Assembly: GCA_951799425.1 (NCBI GenBank)
Contig: OX637391.1
Span: 54,907,069 to 54,971,068, forward strand
Reading direction: 5' to 3'
Length of the DNA stretch: 64,000 bases
Origin: Ilex aquifolium
Lineage: Eukaryota; Streptophyta; Magnoliopsida; Aquifoliales; Aquifoliaceae
Shown here: one piece after another, positions 48,472 through 58,974 of the stretch
Layout of the letters: each line of letters opens with the position of its first letter
Numbering within the stretch: the first letter of the stretch is position 1
The notes under the pieces: model-generated
Database searches by the model: none
Told to the model about the DNA's origin: nothing
Seen by the model: the letters and a program-made list of their open reading frames with translations, nothing else
Made by a program: the position numbers and the translations under genes

Positions 48472-49429
48472 CAGAGAGACTTACTGGTGGTTTAGTTTGA
48501 TTTTTAGCAAAAGCTTGAAACTTTTAAAGATGCATTGAACTCAAAAATGGAACCTTTGGTTTTATGCAAGATTAATACTATTTTGGGATTTAAAAATTTC
48601 AGTTATTTATTAACGTAATAACATGTCAAACGGTAGAGTCATAATAAAAAAAATCTAACAATTATATTCACAAATAAAATTATTGAGATCGAGCAATATT
48701 ATTGGAATCTAATTCACTATGATATTTGAATTGACGGTAGGCTCTATCAATCATTGAAATTTTGTATTGATCCATTGATTTTAATGAAGTCAATAAATTA
48801 TGTCAAATTTTTAAATCTAAATTGTTAGATTTTATACCTCATAAAATGCCGATCAAATGAGAAGGAGTGCAGAGTTATGTAAAAAGCTATGGAATAACTC
48901 CAAATGGTAATTCAAGTATTAATAGGGACGAGTATAAATTTTTTGAATTTAAATTTGGACGACCTCTTAGAGTTAGAGTATGAGTGACTTATCCCTTATG
49001 AATACTCTAGTCCTAACGTGGATGACCTGTCTTTGACTAAAATAAAAAAATGCTTAATTAGAATACCCGTAAGTTGAACCCGAACATCCCGATATAGTTG
49101 AAAATTTATTGCACACGGTATTACTCTATCTATTTTGAACCAACTCTCTATATCTATTCAACGAATCACACTACAGAACCAATCTATGGTCCGAGAGATT
49201 TTAAGGGTTTCATGACCATTTTTTTTTTCTTTATTATCAATTTACCAGTGTCTCTGGGTTATTTCCCAATTTGTCTATTGTTGTATAAAATCAGATTATA
49301 AACCCATGTTTTTGAATCAAAAATGCATTTATAAAACACGTCTTTAAGCACCTTTAAACAAAAATATTTTTTGCAAAATGAAGTTTTTTCTTACAGTGTT
49401 GTTTCAAAATGCAGTTTTATAATGAAAAG
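48472..49429. other. Intergenic DNA upstream of B3
   Basis: The first 180 bp align with the B1 and B2 upstream flanks. A diverged MITE copy lies at about 48691-48828. The block 49090-49400 resembles 44560-44870. It ends at the target duplication AAAAG of the Ty3 element. Confidence 0.6.
48691..48828. mobile_element. Diverged, shortened copy of the 181-bp MITE family
   Basis: It starts GAGCAATATTATTGGAATC and retains AATTATGTCAAATTTTTAA near its right end, both shared with the copy at 40952. Internal sequence is missing, and no clear 9-bp duplication was found. Confidence 0.6.
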
Positions 49430-50143
49430 TGATGATACCTGATATGAACAGACACGAGCTCAGAAAATGAGCTCGGGTCGGGAGCTCAGACAGAAGAGGC
49501 AGAGCTCATCTGGCATTGGCCAGAGCTCATCTAGTCAGCACTAAAGAGCTCCCAGCTGAGGACACGAGTTAAGGAATGATGAAAGGACAGCAAGGTAACT
49601 ACGGGTATCACTAAAAGGAAAGTAGAACCATTCCAAGGCATAAGACCCGTAATCAACCACGATCCCCTCCTAAAGCTAAGGAGAATCCCACGAAAGAAGG
49701 CAAAGAACTCTCCGTTTGAAGCCAGCCATATGGAGTTTAGGTAACTCCGGAATTATGGAGGAAGATAGGGCACGATCCCTTCGATATAGGAGGTAATTCC
49801 GTGTTAGAGGTAAGGATGAGGCCATAAAAAAGGAGGGCAACCTCCATGGCAAAGGAGGGAGATTTTCTGAAACCCTAGTTCCCTGAGTATTCGACTGTAA
49901 CACCTTCAATTCATCAATAAAGAGACAGGAGCAAGAGCCTCCATTAGAGAGTGGACTAGCCGAGCTCATCAGCCGGTGAACCACTATATTTCTATTGTAT
50001 TTCACACATTACACACGACTAATTAGAGCTGTCATTCCCCACTTCACGAACCTTGTAGCTCAGATGCCATATTAGTCCCCATGCAAACTGCTCACGCCAA
50101 TTAATCTGGTCCCTTAGCTCGTATCCGAAGGTTTACGCCATCA
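49430..50143 (+). repeat. 5' LTR of the Ty3 element
   Basis: Starts TGATGATACC and ends TTTACGCCATCA. It is rich in GAGCTC/AGCTCA motifs. A CATAAAAAAGG box near 49812 and CAATAAAG near 49914 are candidate promoter and polyadenylation signals. It looks identical to the 3' LTR by eye. Confidence 0.93.
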
Positions 50144-50165
50144 GTTTGGCGCCGTCTGTGGGAAC
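50144..50165 (+). promoter_or_regulatory. Primer-binding site
   Basis: Directly after the LTR end comes TTGGCGCCGTCTGTGGGAA. This TGGCGCCG... form is widespread as the tRNA primer-binding site in plant Ty3 elements. I do not assign the tRNA. Confidence 0.8.
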
Positions 50166-50205
50166 GACTGTTCCTGTTACAAGTAAGCTGATTCCTCAGT
50201 GACTG

Positions 50206-53200
50206 ATGGTAATAACTCGAAATATGAGCAGAAGCCAAACAAACCTACCTCGAATGCAAGATCAGCCGGAAACTGCCCACGGCAGGCAACCCGGGAACAT
50301 CCAGGATGCGAATTCCCTCATTAATAACGAGTTGGAGGCCCTGCGTCTCGTCAACCAACGTTTGCTAAAGGAAAATGAAGAGCTGTCAAAGCTCGTACAA
50401 CACCCACAAGAGGCACCACCGGCCCATGAAGGCCAGAATAACCCCCCTCATAGGGAACCTCGATACTGGGACCCCCATAGAGAGGTCAGCGAGGGGGGGG
50501 AAGGCAGCCAGGCCAGGGGATATGTCCCCTACGTACCCCCTGGTAATGGCCCTAACGACGAAGTGCAAAGTCGGAACGACAGGGGTGAGAGAGGTGATTT
50601 CTTCCCTTATCCGCAAGACAGGAGAGAGCAGCACTGGGAGCAACGCTTCAAAGATTTCCAGCAAGAGCTCAGCCATATGAAGGAGGCCGTAAAAAGTAAG
50701 GCCCCGGTTACAATGGATGTTTTGGTCCAGCAAACCGAATCCCCATTCACCACGGGGGTGCTACACTTCCCTCTCCCACCAAAATTCAGGATGCCTCAAA
50801 TGGAGGTCTTTGACGGATCGAAAGATCCCGTGGATCATCTCAACACTTACAAGAACCAGATGGAGCTACATGGGTACCAGGATCCTGTACGATGCAGAGC
50901 TTTTGCTATCACGCTGAAAGGCTCCGCCTTAAACTGGTTTCATAGGCTCCCGCCAGCCTCGATCTCATCCTTTAAAGAACTCTCCATTGCTTTTGTCTCT
51001 CATTTCATAGGAGCCCGGATACACAGAAAGCCGAGCTACCACCTGCTGAATGTGAAGCAGGGTCCCCAGGAAAACCTGAGGACTTATGTCCAAAGATTTA
51101 ACTCGGAGACATTGAAAGTAGACGTCCCGGATGAAAAATTCGCCATAACTGCTTTCATTGCAGGGCTGGGAGTGCAATCAAAGGATTTGATGTTCTCCAT
51201 ATCAAAAAACCCTCAGGCAAGTATGGCTGAAGTGTTAGCCAAGGCAGAGAAATATATAAATGGTGAAGAGGCACTCCTTTCTAAGGTGGTCGGTACATCT
51301 TCACGAAAGGAAAAGGAAAAAGAAGAAAAGAGAAGGGACAGAAGCCCTAGGAAGGAAAAAGGACGAGAGAGGTCCCCAAGGAGGGACAGAGACCGCTCGC
51401 CAAAGAGGAGAGGAAATGTCAGAGATCGGCTGGGTCCCATGCAACCTGAACTACAACCCAGGTATGGGCCTCAGCGGTTTACCCCACTCACCGCTGCTGT
51501 GTCACAAGTACTGTATGAGGTCCAGAACGAGAAGTTTTTAAAATGGCCACCTAGGATGAAGGCAGACCCGGCAAAGAGGGACCCCACGAAGTATTGTGAT
51601 TATCATCGAGATCATGGACACCACACTGATGACTGTATTCAATTGAAGAAGGAAATCGAGTTCTTGATCCAGCGAGGTCAGCTGCGTCGTTTTATAGCCA
51701 ATGATAACCTGAACCGAGCTCTTCCGCCTCCGCCACCCCGACAGCAGGCACCTGCACCGCACCAGCAGCCTCTAGGAGAAATCAGAGTGATATCTGGAGG
51801 TTTCGCAGGAGGTGGAGAGTCAAGCTCAGCCAGGAAGGCGCACCTCCGGCGGATCAGAGCCGAAGAAACTCTCGAAGTGCACGCTGTATCCAAGGCTCCA
51901 CGCTTGGATACAGCTATCACTTTTTCAGATGCTGATTTAGAAGGGTGCCAATACCCCCATGATGATCCACTGGTGGTACGAGCTGTGGTGGCAAATAGAA
52001 CAGTTCATCGGGTTCTAATTGATAACGGGAGCTCGGCAGATATTATTTTCGCACCTGCGTTTGACAGGATGGACATAGGAAGACAAAAACTTGAGCCAGT
52101 AAGCACTCACTTGCTGGGATTCTCCGGGGAAAAGGTGCTCCCCCTGGGTTCAATCCAGCTCGTGCTCACCCTGGGGGATCCACCTTGCCAAGCCACTACC
52201 ACTGTCAAATTCCTAGTAGTCGATGCACCATCGGCGTACAACATCTTGCTTGGAAGGCCATCCCTAAATTCTATAAAGGCAATCCCATCTGCCTATCATT
52301 TAGTCGTGAAGTTCCCTACAGAAAATGGAATCGGAGTGGTCCGAGGAGACCAGCGCGTAGCACGGGAGTGCTACTTGGCTTCTGTAAAAAGGAAGGAGGT
52401 CGAGAACATCCAACTGGATGAGCTCGACATGAGAGATGAAATGGAGACAAGACCAATGCCATCGGAAGAGCTGGAACCAGTACAGCTTGATGAGAAATCA
52501 GAACACCTTGTTTATGTGGGTTCCAAACTAAACCCTGAGCTCAAAAGACTCCTCATCCAGTTCCTAAAAGAGAATATAGGAGTGTTCGCTTGGAAGCAAG
52601 AAGACATGGAAGGAATTGATCCCTCGGTTATTACCCACAAGTTATGCGTAAACCCAACTTGCAAACCCATCAAACAGAAGAGGAGGAGCTTTGCTTATGA
52701 AAGGCAAAAAACAATCAATGAGGAGGTCAGCAAACTCCTCCATGCCAAGGCTATCAGGGAGGTTCATTACCCCACTTGGTTAGCAAATGTAGTTCTCGTA
52801 AAGAAAACCAATGGGAAGTGGCGATTGTGCATCGACTTCACTGATCTCAACCGAGCATGCCCCAAAGACAGTTTTCCCTTACCTCGGATTGACCTAATAG
52901 TGGACGCCACTGCAGGGCACGAGCTCCTCAGTTTCATGGACGCTTTTTCAGGCTACAACCAGATCGGGATGGATCCCAGCGATCAGGAGAAGACCTCCTT
53001 TGTGACTGAACAGGGAACATATTGCTATCAGGTCATGCCCTTCGGATTGAAGAACGCCGGAGCCACTTACCAGCGGTTAGTAAATAAAATGTTCCAGAGG
53101 CAAATAGGAGCATCCATGGAGGTTTACATTGATGATATGCTAGTGAAGTCGCTGAAAACAGAGCTCCACATCGAGCACTTAGCTGAGTCATTCCGGATTC

Positions 53201-55677
53201 TACAGGAGTACAAAATGAAGCTAAACCCTGCGAAGTGCGCATTCGGGGTCTCGGCTGGAAAATTTCTGGGCTTTATAGTCAGCAGCAGAGGGATTGAGGC
53301 CAATCCAGAAAAGGTTAAAGCAATGGTGGAAATGAAGTCACCATCCAACACAAAAGAGGTGCAACGTTTGACAGGCAGGATAGCTGCACTTAGCCGTTTT
53401 GTGTCTAGGTCTAGCGATAAATGCCAGCCATTTTTTCAAATCTTGAAGAAGGCATTCCACTGGGATTCCAAGTGTGAAGAAGCATTCGAAGACCTAAAGA
53501 GATATATGAGCTCTCCCCCTGTTCTGGTGAGCCCTCTAGAAGGAGAAATCCTCACCCTCTACCTAGCAGTTTCAGATTTTTCAACAAGTGCAGCGCTAGT
53601 TAGGGAGCGAGACAGAGCTCAGCAACCAGTCTACTACTGTAGCAGAGCTCTGAGGGGGGCAGAGGAGAGATATCCAAGGATGGAAAAACTCATTCTAGCT
53701 CTGGTTACAACAGCTAGGAGACTTAGACCTTATTTCCAGGCTCATACTGTTGAGGTTCCAACAGATCAGCCAATGAAGCAAGTACTACACAAGCCGGAGT
53801 CCTCAGGGAGGTTGGTTAAGTGGGCCGTAGAGCTCAGCGAGTTTGATATCAGGTACAAGCCAAGAACTGCCATCAAAGGGCAAATTTTGGCAGATTTTAT
53901 TGCAGAATTCACAGCAGCAGCGCCTATGGAAACCACGGATTTAGTACCAGACCTTCCCATATGGAAGCTTTCGGTGGATGGAGCCGCCAATGCTCAGGGA
54001 AGCGGTGCAGGAATGATCCTGACCTCCCCAGAAGGAATAGACGTCGAATATGCCCTCAGATTTGGGTTCAAAGCTTCAAATAATGAGGCAGAATATGAAG
54101 CCGTCATCGCTGGGCTTAATCTTGCCTACTCTATGGAAGCAGAGCAGCTGGAGATCTGCAGTGATTCTCAACTGGTGGTGAAGCAGATAGAAGAGTGTTA
54201 CGAGGCAAGAGGCGAGAAGATGGTCCTGTACCTTAAAAAGGTACGAGAACTAATGAAACAGTTTGTGCAGGTTAAGGTCAGACACGTGCCTAGAGTGGAG
54301 AACTCACGAGCAGATGCTCTGGCAAGGTTAGCAACTGCCTCACAAGAGGATTTGGATAGGCTAATTCCAGTAGAGCACCTTCCAAAGCCCTCGGTAAGCA
54401 TTGAAGAAGAGGAAATTCTGTCAATTGAAGCTCAGCCGAGCTGGATGGACCCCATCGTAGAGTACCTTCAGAATGGAACTTTGCCAAATAGTGCCAAGGA
54501 GGCATCCAAGCTAAGGGCCAGGTCAGCCAGATTTTCCCTGATGCAAGGGAAACTGTACAAGCATGGATTTTCAATGCCTCTCCTTAAGTGCGTAGGAGAC
54601 GAAGATGCTAACTACATACTCAGAGAAGTACATGAGGGGATATGTGGCAACCACATAGGAGCTCGGGCCTTGGCAGGAAAAGTACTGAGGCAAGGATATT
54701 ATTGGCCCACCATGTTCAAAAGCGCCACCGACTTAGTAAGAAAATGCAAAACTTGCCAAGAGCATGCTAATATGTCCCACTGTCCTCCCGAGTTCCTAAC
54801 CTCGGTGGTAAGCCCATGGCCTTTTCAGCAGTGGGGGCTAGACATTCTGGGACCCCTACCCACCGGTGTGGGGCAGTGCAAGTTTGCCGTCGTAGGAGTG
54901 GATTACTTTACTAAATGGGCAGAGGTCGAACCTTTGGCAACGATCACAGAGCAAAAAGTTCAAAACTTCGTTTGGAAGTCGATAGTTTGCAGGTTTGGAG
55001 TTCCCAGAGCGTTCGTATCTGACAATGGAAAGCAGTTTGATAATTCAAAGTTCAAAAGTTTTTGTGCCGAGCTCGGAATCAAGAACTACTTCTCAGCTCC
55101 TGCCCATCCCCAGTCTAATGGGCAGGCAGAGGTCACAATAAGAACCATAAAGTCAGCTTTGAAGACCAAGCTAGAAAACCTGAAAGGCAAATGGGTGGAG
55201 TACATTCCGGAGGTATTGTGGGCCTACAGGACCACCGCCCGATCTGCGACTCAGGAAACCCCCTTTGCTTTGGCCTTTGGGACTGAGGCAGTGGCCCCAG
55301 TGGAGATAGGGCTCCAATCACCAAGGGTGGAGTTTGCAGATCCCGAGCACAATGATGAGTCTCTCTTGCTAAACCTCGATCTCTTGGATGAAAAGAGGGA
55401 CAGAGCTCTGCACCGTGTCCGTACTTACCAAAGGAAAACGGCAAGGTACTATGACAGGAGGGTAAGACACAGAAGTTTCAGGGTTGGAGATTTGGTGCTT
55501 AGGAGGCTTCTGCTTGCGAGAAAGGATCCCACGCATGGGAAATTGGGACCCAATTGGGAAGGGCCCTATATCGTGTCAAGGATAATCAGACCAGGGAATT
55601 ACGAGTTGCAAACAGAGGAAGGAAAGGTTTTACCTCACTCATGGAATGCCGAGCACCTTAAGAAGTTTTTTCAGTAA
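50206..55677 (+). CDS. Ty3/Tat gag-pol polyprotein, 1823 aa, intact
   Basis: A single uninterrupted frame encodes all functions needed to copy the element through RNA. An N-terminal coiled-coil-like region is followed by the gag domain (about residues 200-330, FDGSKDPVDHL and GSALNWFHRL), an Arg/Lys/Glu-rich linker, and a CDYHRDHGHHTDDC knuckle near 465. The protease active site LIDNGSSADI is near 603. Reverse transcriptase starts near 860, with YIDDM near 973. The first RNase H has YYCSRALRGAEERY near 1145, and the second, Tat-type RNase H starts SVDGAANAQGSGAG near 1257. Integrase has an HHCC finger near 1475-1520 and the DDE residues in GLDILGP, SDNGKQFD and GQAEV (about 1544, 1604, 1639). 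Gag and pol are fused with no frameshift, so separation must be by protease. The start Met follows the primer site by about 40 bp. Confidence 0.95.
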   Translation: MVITRNMSRSQTNLPRMQDQPETAHGRQPGNIQDANSLINNELEALRLVNQRLLKENEELSKLVQHPQEAPPAHEGQNNPPHREPRYWDPHREVSEGGEGSQARGYVPYVPPGNGPNDEVQSRNDRGERGDFFPYPQDRREQHWEQRFKDFQQELSHMKEAVKSKAPVTMDVLVQQTESPFTTGVLHFPLPPKFRMPQMEVFDGSKDPVDHLNTYKNQMELHGYQDPVRCRAFAITLKGSALNWFHRLPPASISSFKELSIAFVSHFIGARIHRKPSYHLLNVKQGPQENLRTYVQRFNSETLKVDVPDEKFAITAFIAGLGVQSKDLMFSISKNPQASMAEVLAKAEKYINGEEALLSKVVGTSSRKEKEKEEKRRDRSPRKEKGRERSPRRDRDRSPKRRGNVRDRLGPMQPELQPRYGPQRFTPLTAAVSQVLYEVQNEKFLKWPPRMKADPAKRDPTKYCDYHRDHGHHTDDCIQLKKEIEFLIQRGQLRRFIANDNLNRALPPPPPRQQAPAPHQQPLGEIRVISGGFAGGGESSSARKAHLRRIRAEETLEVHAVSKAPRLDTAITFSDADLEGCQYPHDDPLVVRAVVANRTVHRVLIDNGSSADIIFAPAFDRMDIGRQKLEPVSTHLLGFSGEKVLPLGSIQLVLTLGDPPCQATTTVKFLVVDAPSAYNILLGRPSLNSIKAIPSAYHLVVKFPTENGIGVVRGDQRVARECYLASVKRKEVENIQLDELDMRDEMETRPMPSEELEPVQLDEKSEHLVYVGSKLNPELKRLLIQFLKENIGVFAWKQEDMEGIDPSVITHKLCVNPTCKPIKQKRRSFAYERQKTINEEVSKLLHAKAIREVHYPTWLANVVLVKKTNGKWRLCIDFTDLNRACPKDSFPLPRIDLIVDATAGHELLSFMDAFSGYNQIGMDPSDQEKTSFVTEQGTYCYQVMPFGLKNAGATYQRLVNKMFQRQIGASMEVYIDDMLVKSLKTELHIEHLAESFRILQEYKMKLNPAKCAFGVSAGKFLGFIVSSRGIEANPEKVKAMVEMKSPSNTKEVQRLTGRIAALSRFVSRSSDKCQPFFQILKKAFHWDSKCEEAFEDLKRYMSSPPVLVSPLEGEILTLYLAVSDFSTSAALVRERDRAQQPVYYCSRALRGAEERYPRMEKLILALVTTARRLRPYFQAHTVEVPTDQPMKQVLHKPESSGRLVKWAVELSEFDIRYKPRTAIKGQILADFIAEFTAAAPMETTDLVPDLPIWKLSVDGAANAQGSGAGMILTSPEGIDVEYALRFGFKASNNEAEYEAVIAGLNLAYSMEAEQLEICSDSQLVVKQIEECYEARGEKMVLYLKKVRELMKQFVQVKVRHVPRVENSRADALARLATASQEDLDRLIPVEHLPKPSVSIEEEEILSIEAQPSWMDPIVEYLQNGTLPNSAKEASKLRARSARFSLMQGKLYKHGFSMPLLKCVGDEDANYILREVHEGICGNHIGARALAGKVLRQGYYWPTMFKSATDLVRKCKTCQEHANMSHCPPEFLTSVVSPWPFQQWGLDILGPLPTGVGQCKFAVVGVDYFTKWAEVEPLATITEQKVQNFVWKSIVCRFGVPRAFVSDNGKQFDNSKFKSFCAELGIKNYFSAPAHPQSNGQAEVTIRTIKSALKTKLENLKGKWVEYIPEVLWAYRTTARSATQETPFALAFGTEAVAPVEIGLQSPRVEFADPEHNDESLLLNLDLLDEKRDRALHRVRTYQRKTARYYDRRVRHRSFRVGDLVLRRLLLARKDPTHGKLGPNWEGPYIVSRIIRPGNYELQTEEGKVLPHSWNAEHLKKFFQ

Positions 55678-55755
55678 GTGTTACTTGTAATAGGACTACT
55701 TTTAAATAAGAAAGAGCAAGTCTTTTATTCACCCTCCAATGGTCTCCAAAGTAGC

Positions 55756-56325
55756 AAGATGAGCTCTTCAGCTCATAAACAAACGATAAGCTTCAAAGCT
55801 TATAAATGCAAGATGAGCTCTTCAGCTCATAAACAAACGATAAGCTTCAAAGCTTATAAATGCAAGATGAGCTCTTCAGCTCATAAACAAACGATAAGCT
55901 TCAAAGCTTATAAATGCAAGATGAGCTCTTCAGCTCATAAACAAACGATAAGCTTCAAAGCTTATAAATGCAAGATGAGCTCTTCAGCTCATAAACAAAC
56001 GATAAGCTTCAAAGCTTATAAATGCAAGATGAGCTCTTCAGCTCATAAACAAACGATAAGCTTCAAAGCTTATAAATGCAAGATGAGCTCTTCAGCTCAT
56101 AAACAAACGATAAGCTTCAAAGCTAATAAATTTAAGATGAGCTCTTCAGCTCATAAAAACCCGATAAGCTTCAAAGCTTATAAATTTAAGATGAGCTCTT
56201 CAGCTCATAAAAATACGATAAGCTCCAAAGCTTATAAAAGAAAGATGGGCTCCTCAGCTCATAACTACAGGATAAGCCTCAAAAGCTTATAAACAAAAGA
56301 CGAGCTCTTCAGCTCGTACAAAATT
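55756..56325 (+). repeat. 54-bp minisatellite, each unit with two perfect hairpins
   Basis: Ten full units and a partial eleventh begin 78 bp after the pol stop codon. The first six are identical; the later ones diverge. Each unit contains ATGAGCT-CTTC-AGCTCAT and ATAAGCTT-CA-AAGCTTAT, two perfect stem-loops. The unit length is a multiple of three, so it forms an open frame encoding an 18-residue repeat (KMSSSAHKQTISFKAYKC) with only a GTG start; I do not call a gene. It lies where pol and the antisense genes converge. Just after it, a 30-bp phrase containing CTGAACGCTTCTTGGAGAC occurs twice. Confidence 0.92.
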
Positions 56326-56706
56326 CAAGGCTGAACGCTTCTTGGAGACACCAACAGTCAAATTCAAGGCTGAACGCTTCTTGGAGACACCAATGGTCCT
56401 CCCCCCAGGACCAGATACCCTTGTGCACTGCCTACACACTCGAAGACCTCGAAAGGTCCAGAACAACTGAGAACACCTATGAGGTCAGATGAGAAGTAAG
56501 GTCAGAGCAGACATGATCTTCTGTTCTCCATCTACGTTCGTATCTCGAACGAGAAGAGTAAGCTGAAATAACCTAACAGAATTCGAGATGAATGAAAAGT
56601 CTGGCATTCGAAATATCCGACAGTGCAAATATTCAGAAAAATACAAAAAGAGTCATAGTCTGATATCGCTTAAGAAAAGAAAGAACGATACAAGGAAACA
56701 AAGATT

Positions 56707-57795
56707 CTAGTCTTTCTTAAGTTCAGATTTCAGCTCAGCAACCTCTCCCTTCAGGCTAGCATTCTCTTTCTTCAGCTCATCCCTTTCCTGCTCAGCCTTT
56801 TGAAGCGAATTAAAGAGCTTCTGACCAACAGAGGTAAGGAAGATGGTGGACAGAGAGTCAGGAGAAGGGGAATCGTCCCTTTTACGCTTCCTCGAACTCG
56901 TGACGGTGTTTCCATCCTTGTCAGAATCCCCATCCTCATCAGAATCAGAGAAAGAGGTCCAGGAAGAGTAAGGAATAGTGGAAAACTCAAACCCAGTAGC
57001 CTCAGCCCCAAGCAAATAGAGGTTTGCGCTCGTCATCAGCTCGGAATAAGTCTTAGACTCCACAAGCAACAACTCGTTGATATTCACCATCCCTGGTAAA
57101 TCCAGGTCAGGTGGATCTGCACAGCAAGGACATAATCAGAGCATGTCTTTAAAAGGAAAGTACTCAAAAGAGCTATGCTCGAGCTTACCAATACGAGAGA
57201 AGCTCTTCCAGGACCGAGGAATCCTGGCTTTATGACAGCGATCCTCAGGAGACCTCCAAGCCTCTCCAGAAGCGAAGAAGAAACGCTCAGACCACCCTTC
57301 AGGATTGGAGGGAAGATCTAGAACCAAAGGGCGTAAATTGACATCCCTCCAACGGAAGAAACTGAAGCAGGGGGCATCATCTTCCTCAATCTCAAAGAAG
57401 TACAGGAACTCAGAGACAAAGGGGAACCTGCCAAGAGCATGCAGACGACAGAACAAGAAGAAGCTTACCATAGCAGCCCACCCTCGTGGAGAAAGGCGAG
57501 AAGGGCACAGGCCATAGTAGGCAAGAACTCGCCCAATGGCCGGATGAAGGGGAAGGCGAAGTCCCATGTCCATAGCACCTTCAAAGAAACAGACTTCCCC
57601 TCGGGGAAGGTAGTTGCAAGGCTCATCGGAGGAAGGGACTCGCAAAGGCAAGTCAAGATAAGGGAAAAACCGTTTTTTGATGTCCACCAAATCAGAAGAT
57701 TCAAGTATTGAAGGGGACAGATAGCGACAATGCCAATTCCATTCAATTCCGAAGGAGGATCGTTCCTGGAACGAAGAAGAAACAGAGGCAGCCAT
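56707..57795 (-). CDS. Antisense gene 2 of the Ty3 element (gypsy-type putative transposase domain, short form)
   Basis: Exons 57189-57795 and 56707-57116 with a 72-bp intron (donor GTAAGC, acceptor GTGCAG) join in frame to give 338 residues. The first exon has the motif series LRLPLHPAIGRVLAYYGLCP, RGWAAMVSFFLFCR and FPFVSEFLYFFEI, which matches the 'putative gypsy type transposon' domain (Transposase_28 family as I recall it). The second exon has an acidic Ser/Asp stretch, a basic KRKRDD patch and a C-terminal coiled coil (QKAEQERDELKKENASLKGE). The name of the domain is historical: no DDE catalytic residues are evident and the role is unknown. Antisense extra frames between pol and the 3' LTR are known from Tat elements. 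It is paralogous to antisense gene 1. Confidence 0.75.
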
Positions 57796-58974
57796 CGAAA
57801 GTGCTGATAAAGACGCAAGAAATCAAGAAGAGAGTCAAAAATATGTTAGGAAAAGTTGGGAGCTTTTCAGGAAACCAAGAGCCAAGAAAGAGAGAATCAA
57901 GTTGCCTGTGTAGTTTCTGAATTAATAAAGGAAGCAACGGTTATGGGAAGTGGCTACGGTTATGGAAAGAGGCTACGGTTATGGAAAGGGGTTGCGGTTA
58001 TGGAAAGGGAAAAGACGTGACGGTTATGGGAAACGGTTAAAAAAAAAAAAAAAAAAAAAAAACGAGGGAAAAGGAATACGTACAAGACCACCCCTTATAT
58101 TGCATTCAAGACAACGAAGGAACATTCTGACCCCACCAAGCCACATACCCCCCACACTTTAGCTCAGCCCAGTCAAGAACAAGACACTGGCATAGCAAGT
58201 CTTTAAGGCCGGCGATCATAACAGCCCTGTTCACCTTAAAGAGGAATAGCTCCAAATAGTTTCTTCAGTTCATCAAGTGAACTTGACAGCAGGTGAAAGT
58301 TCATAGCCTTGCTTAAAGAAGGCCGGCAGGATTTGTTATCCATTCCAGAGAAAGATCTGTCGAAAACAATGAAGCTCAGAAATAACCTTTAAGGTCAGAC
58401 AACTGAGCCAAGTAGCTCAGAAGGAACTCTTAAGATAACAAAAAGAGTTAAAAAGCGCAGTAAGAGCTCTTAGGTTCAGAAAGAAGAGCTGCATAGCTCA
58501 GCAAAAATTCACAAGCGTGAGCTATGCAACCCGGAAGAAGCACGCCAGTTCAGAGTATCAGTCTGAATAGCTCAAAACGAAGAATGATAAGTAATGGATT
58601 CTTAGGGTGCCAACCACTGAGCTTAAAAGGCTAAGGAAAAGCAATTGAGCATGGCACCAAGTCTCCCGTACCCTTCAAATCTAGTAAGTTTGCTTCAAGA
58701 AGTGCACAACACCCCTCAAAGCAAAAGGGGACAAGGGGAGTATACCAAGTTGAATACATACAGGTGCGCAAATTCAAAGATATATTCAAAAATATATATG
58801 TGCTGGAATTCAAAGGGACATGTGAATAGCTGGAATTCAAAGGGACATATGAATATGACAAACCAGCAATGAAAAAACAAAATAACAAAGAAATTACGAA
58901 GTAGCACAAGGCCCTAGCCCAAGTCAAAGTTACATCTCAAAAATTCTTTACAAAGAAATTACAGTCAAAAAGAC
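57796..58974. other. Region between the two antisense genes
   Basis: Presumably the promoter and 5' leader of antisense gene 2 and the 3' flank of gene 1. It contains a GGTTATGGAAAG-type tandem tract at 57945-58040, an A run at 58040-58062, and many AGCTCAG phrases at 58370-58630. No gene was recognised. Confidence 0.55.
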
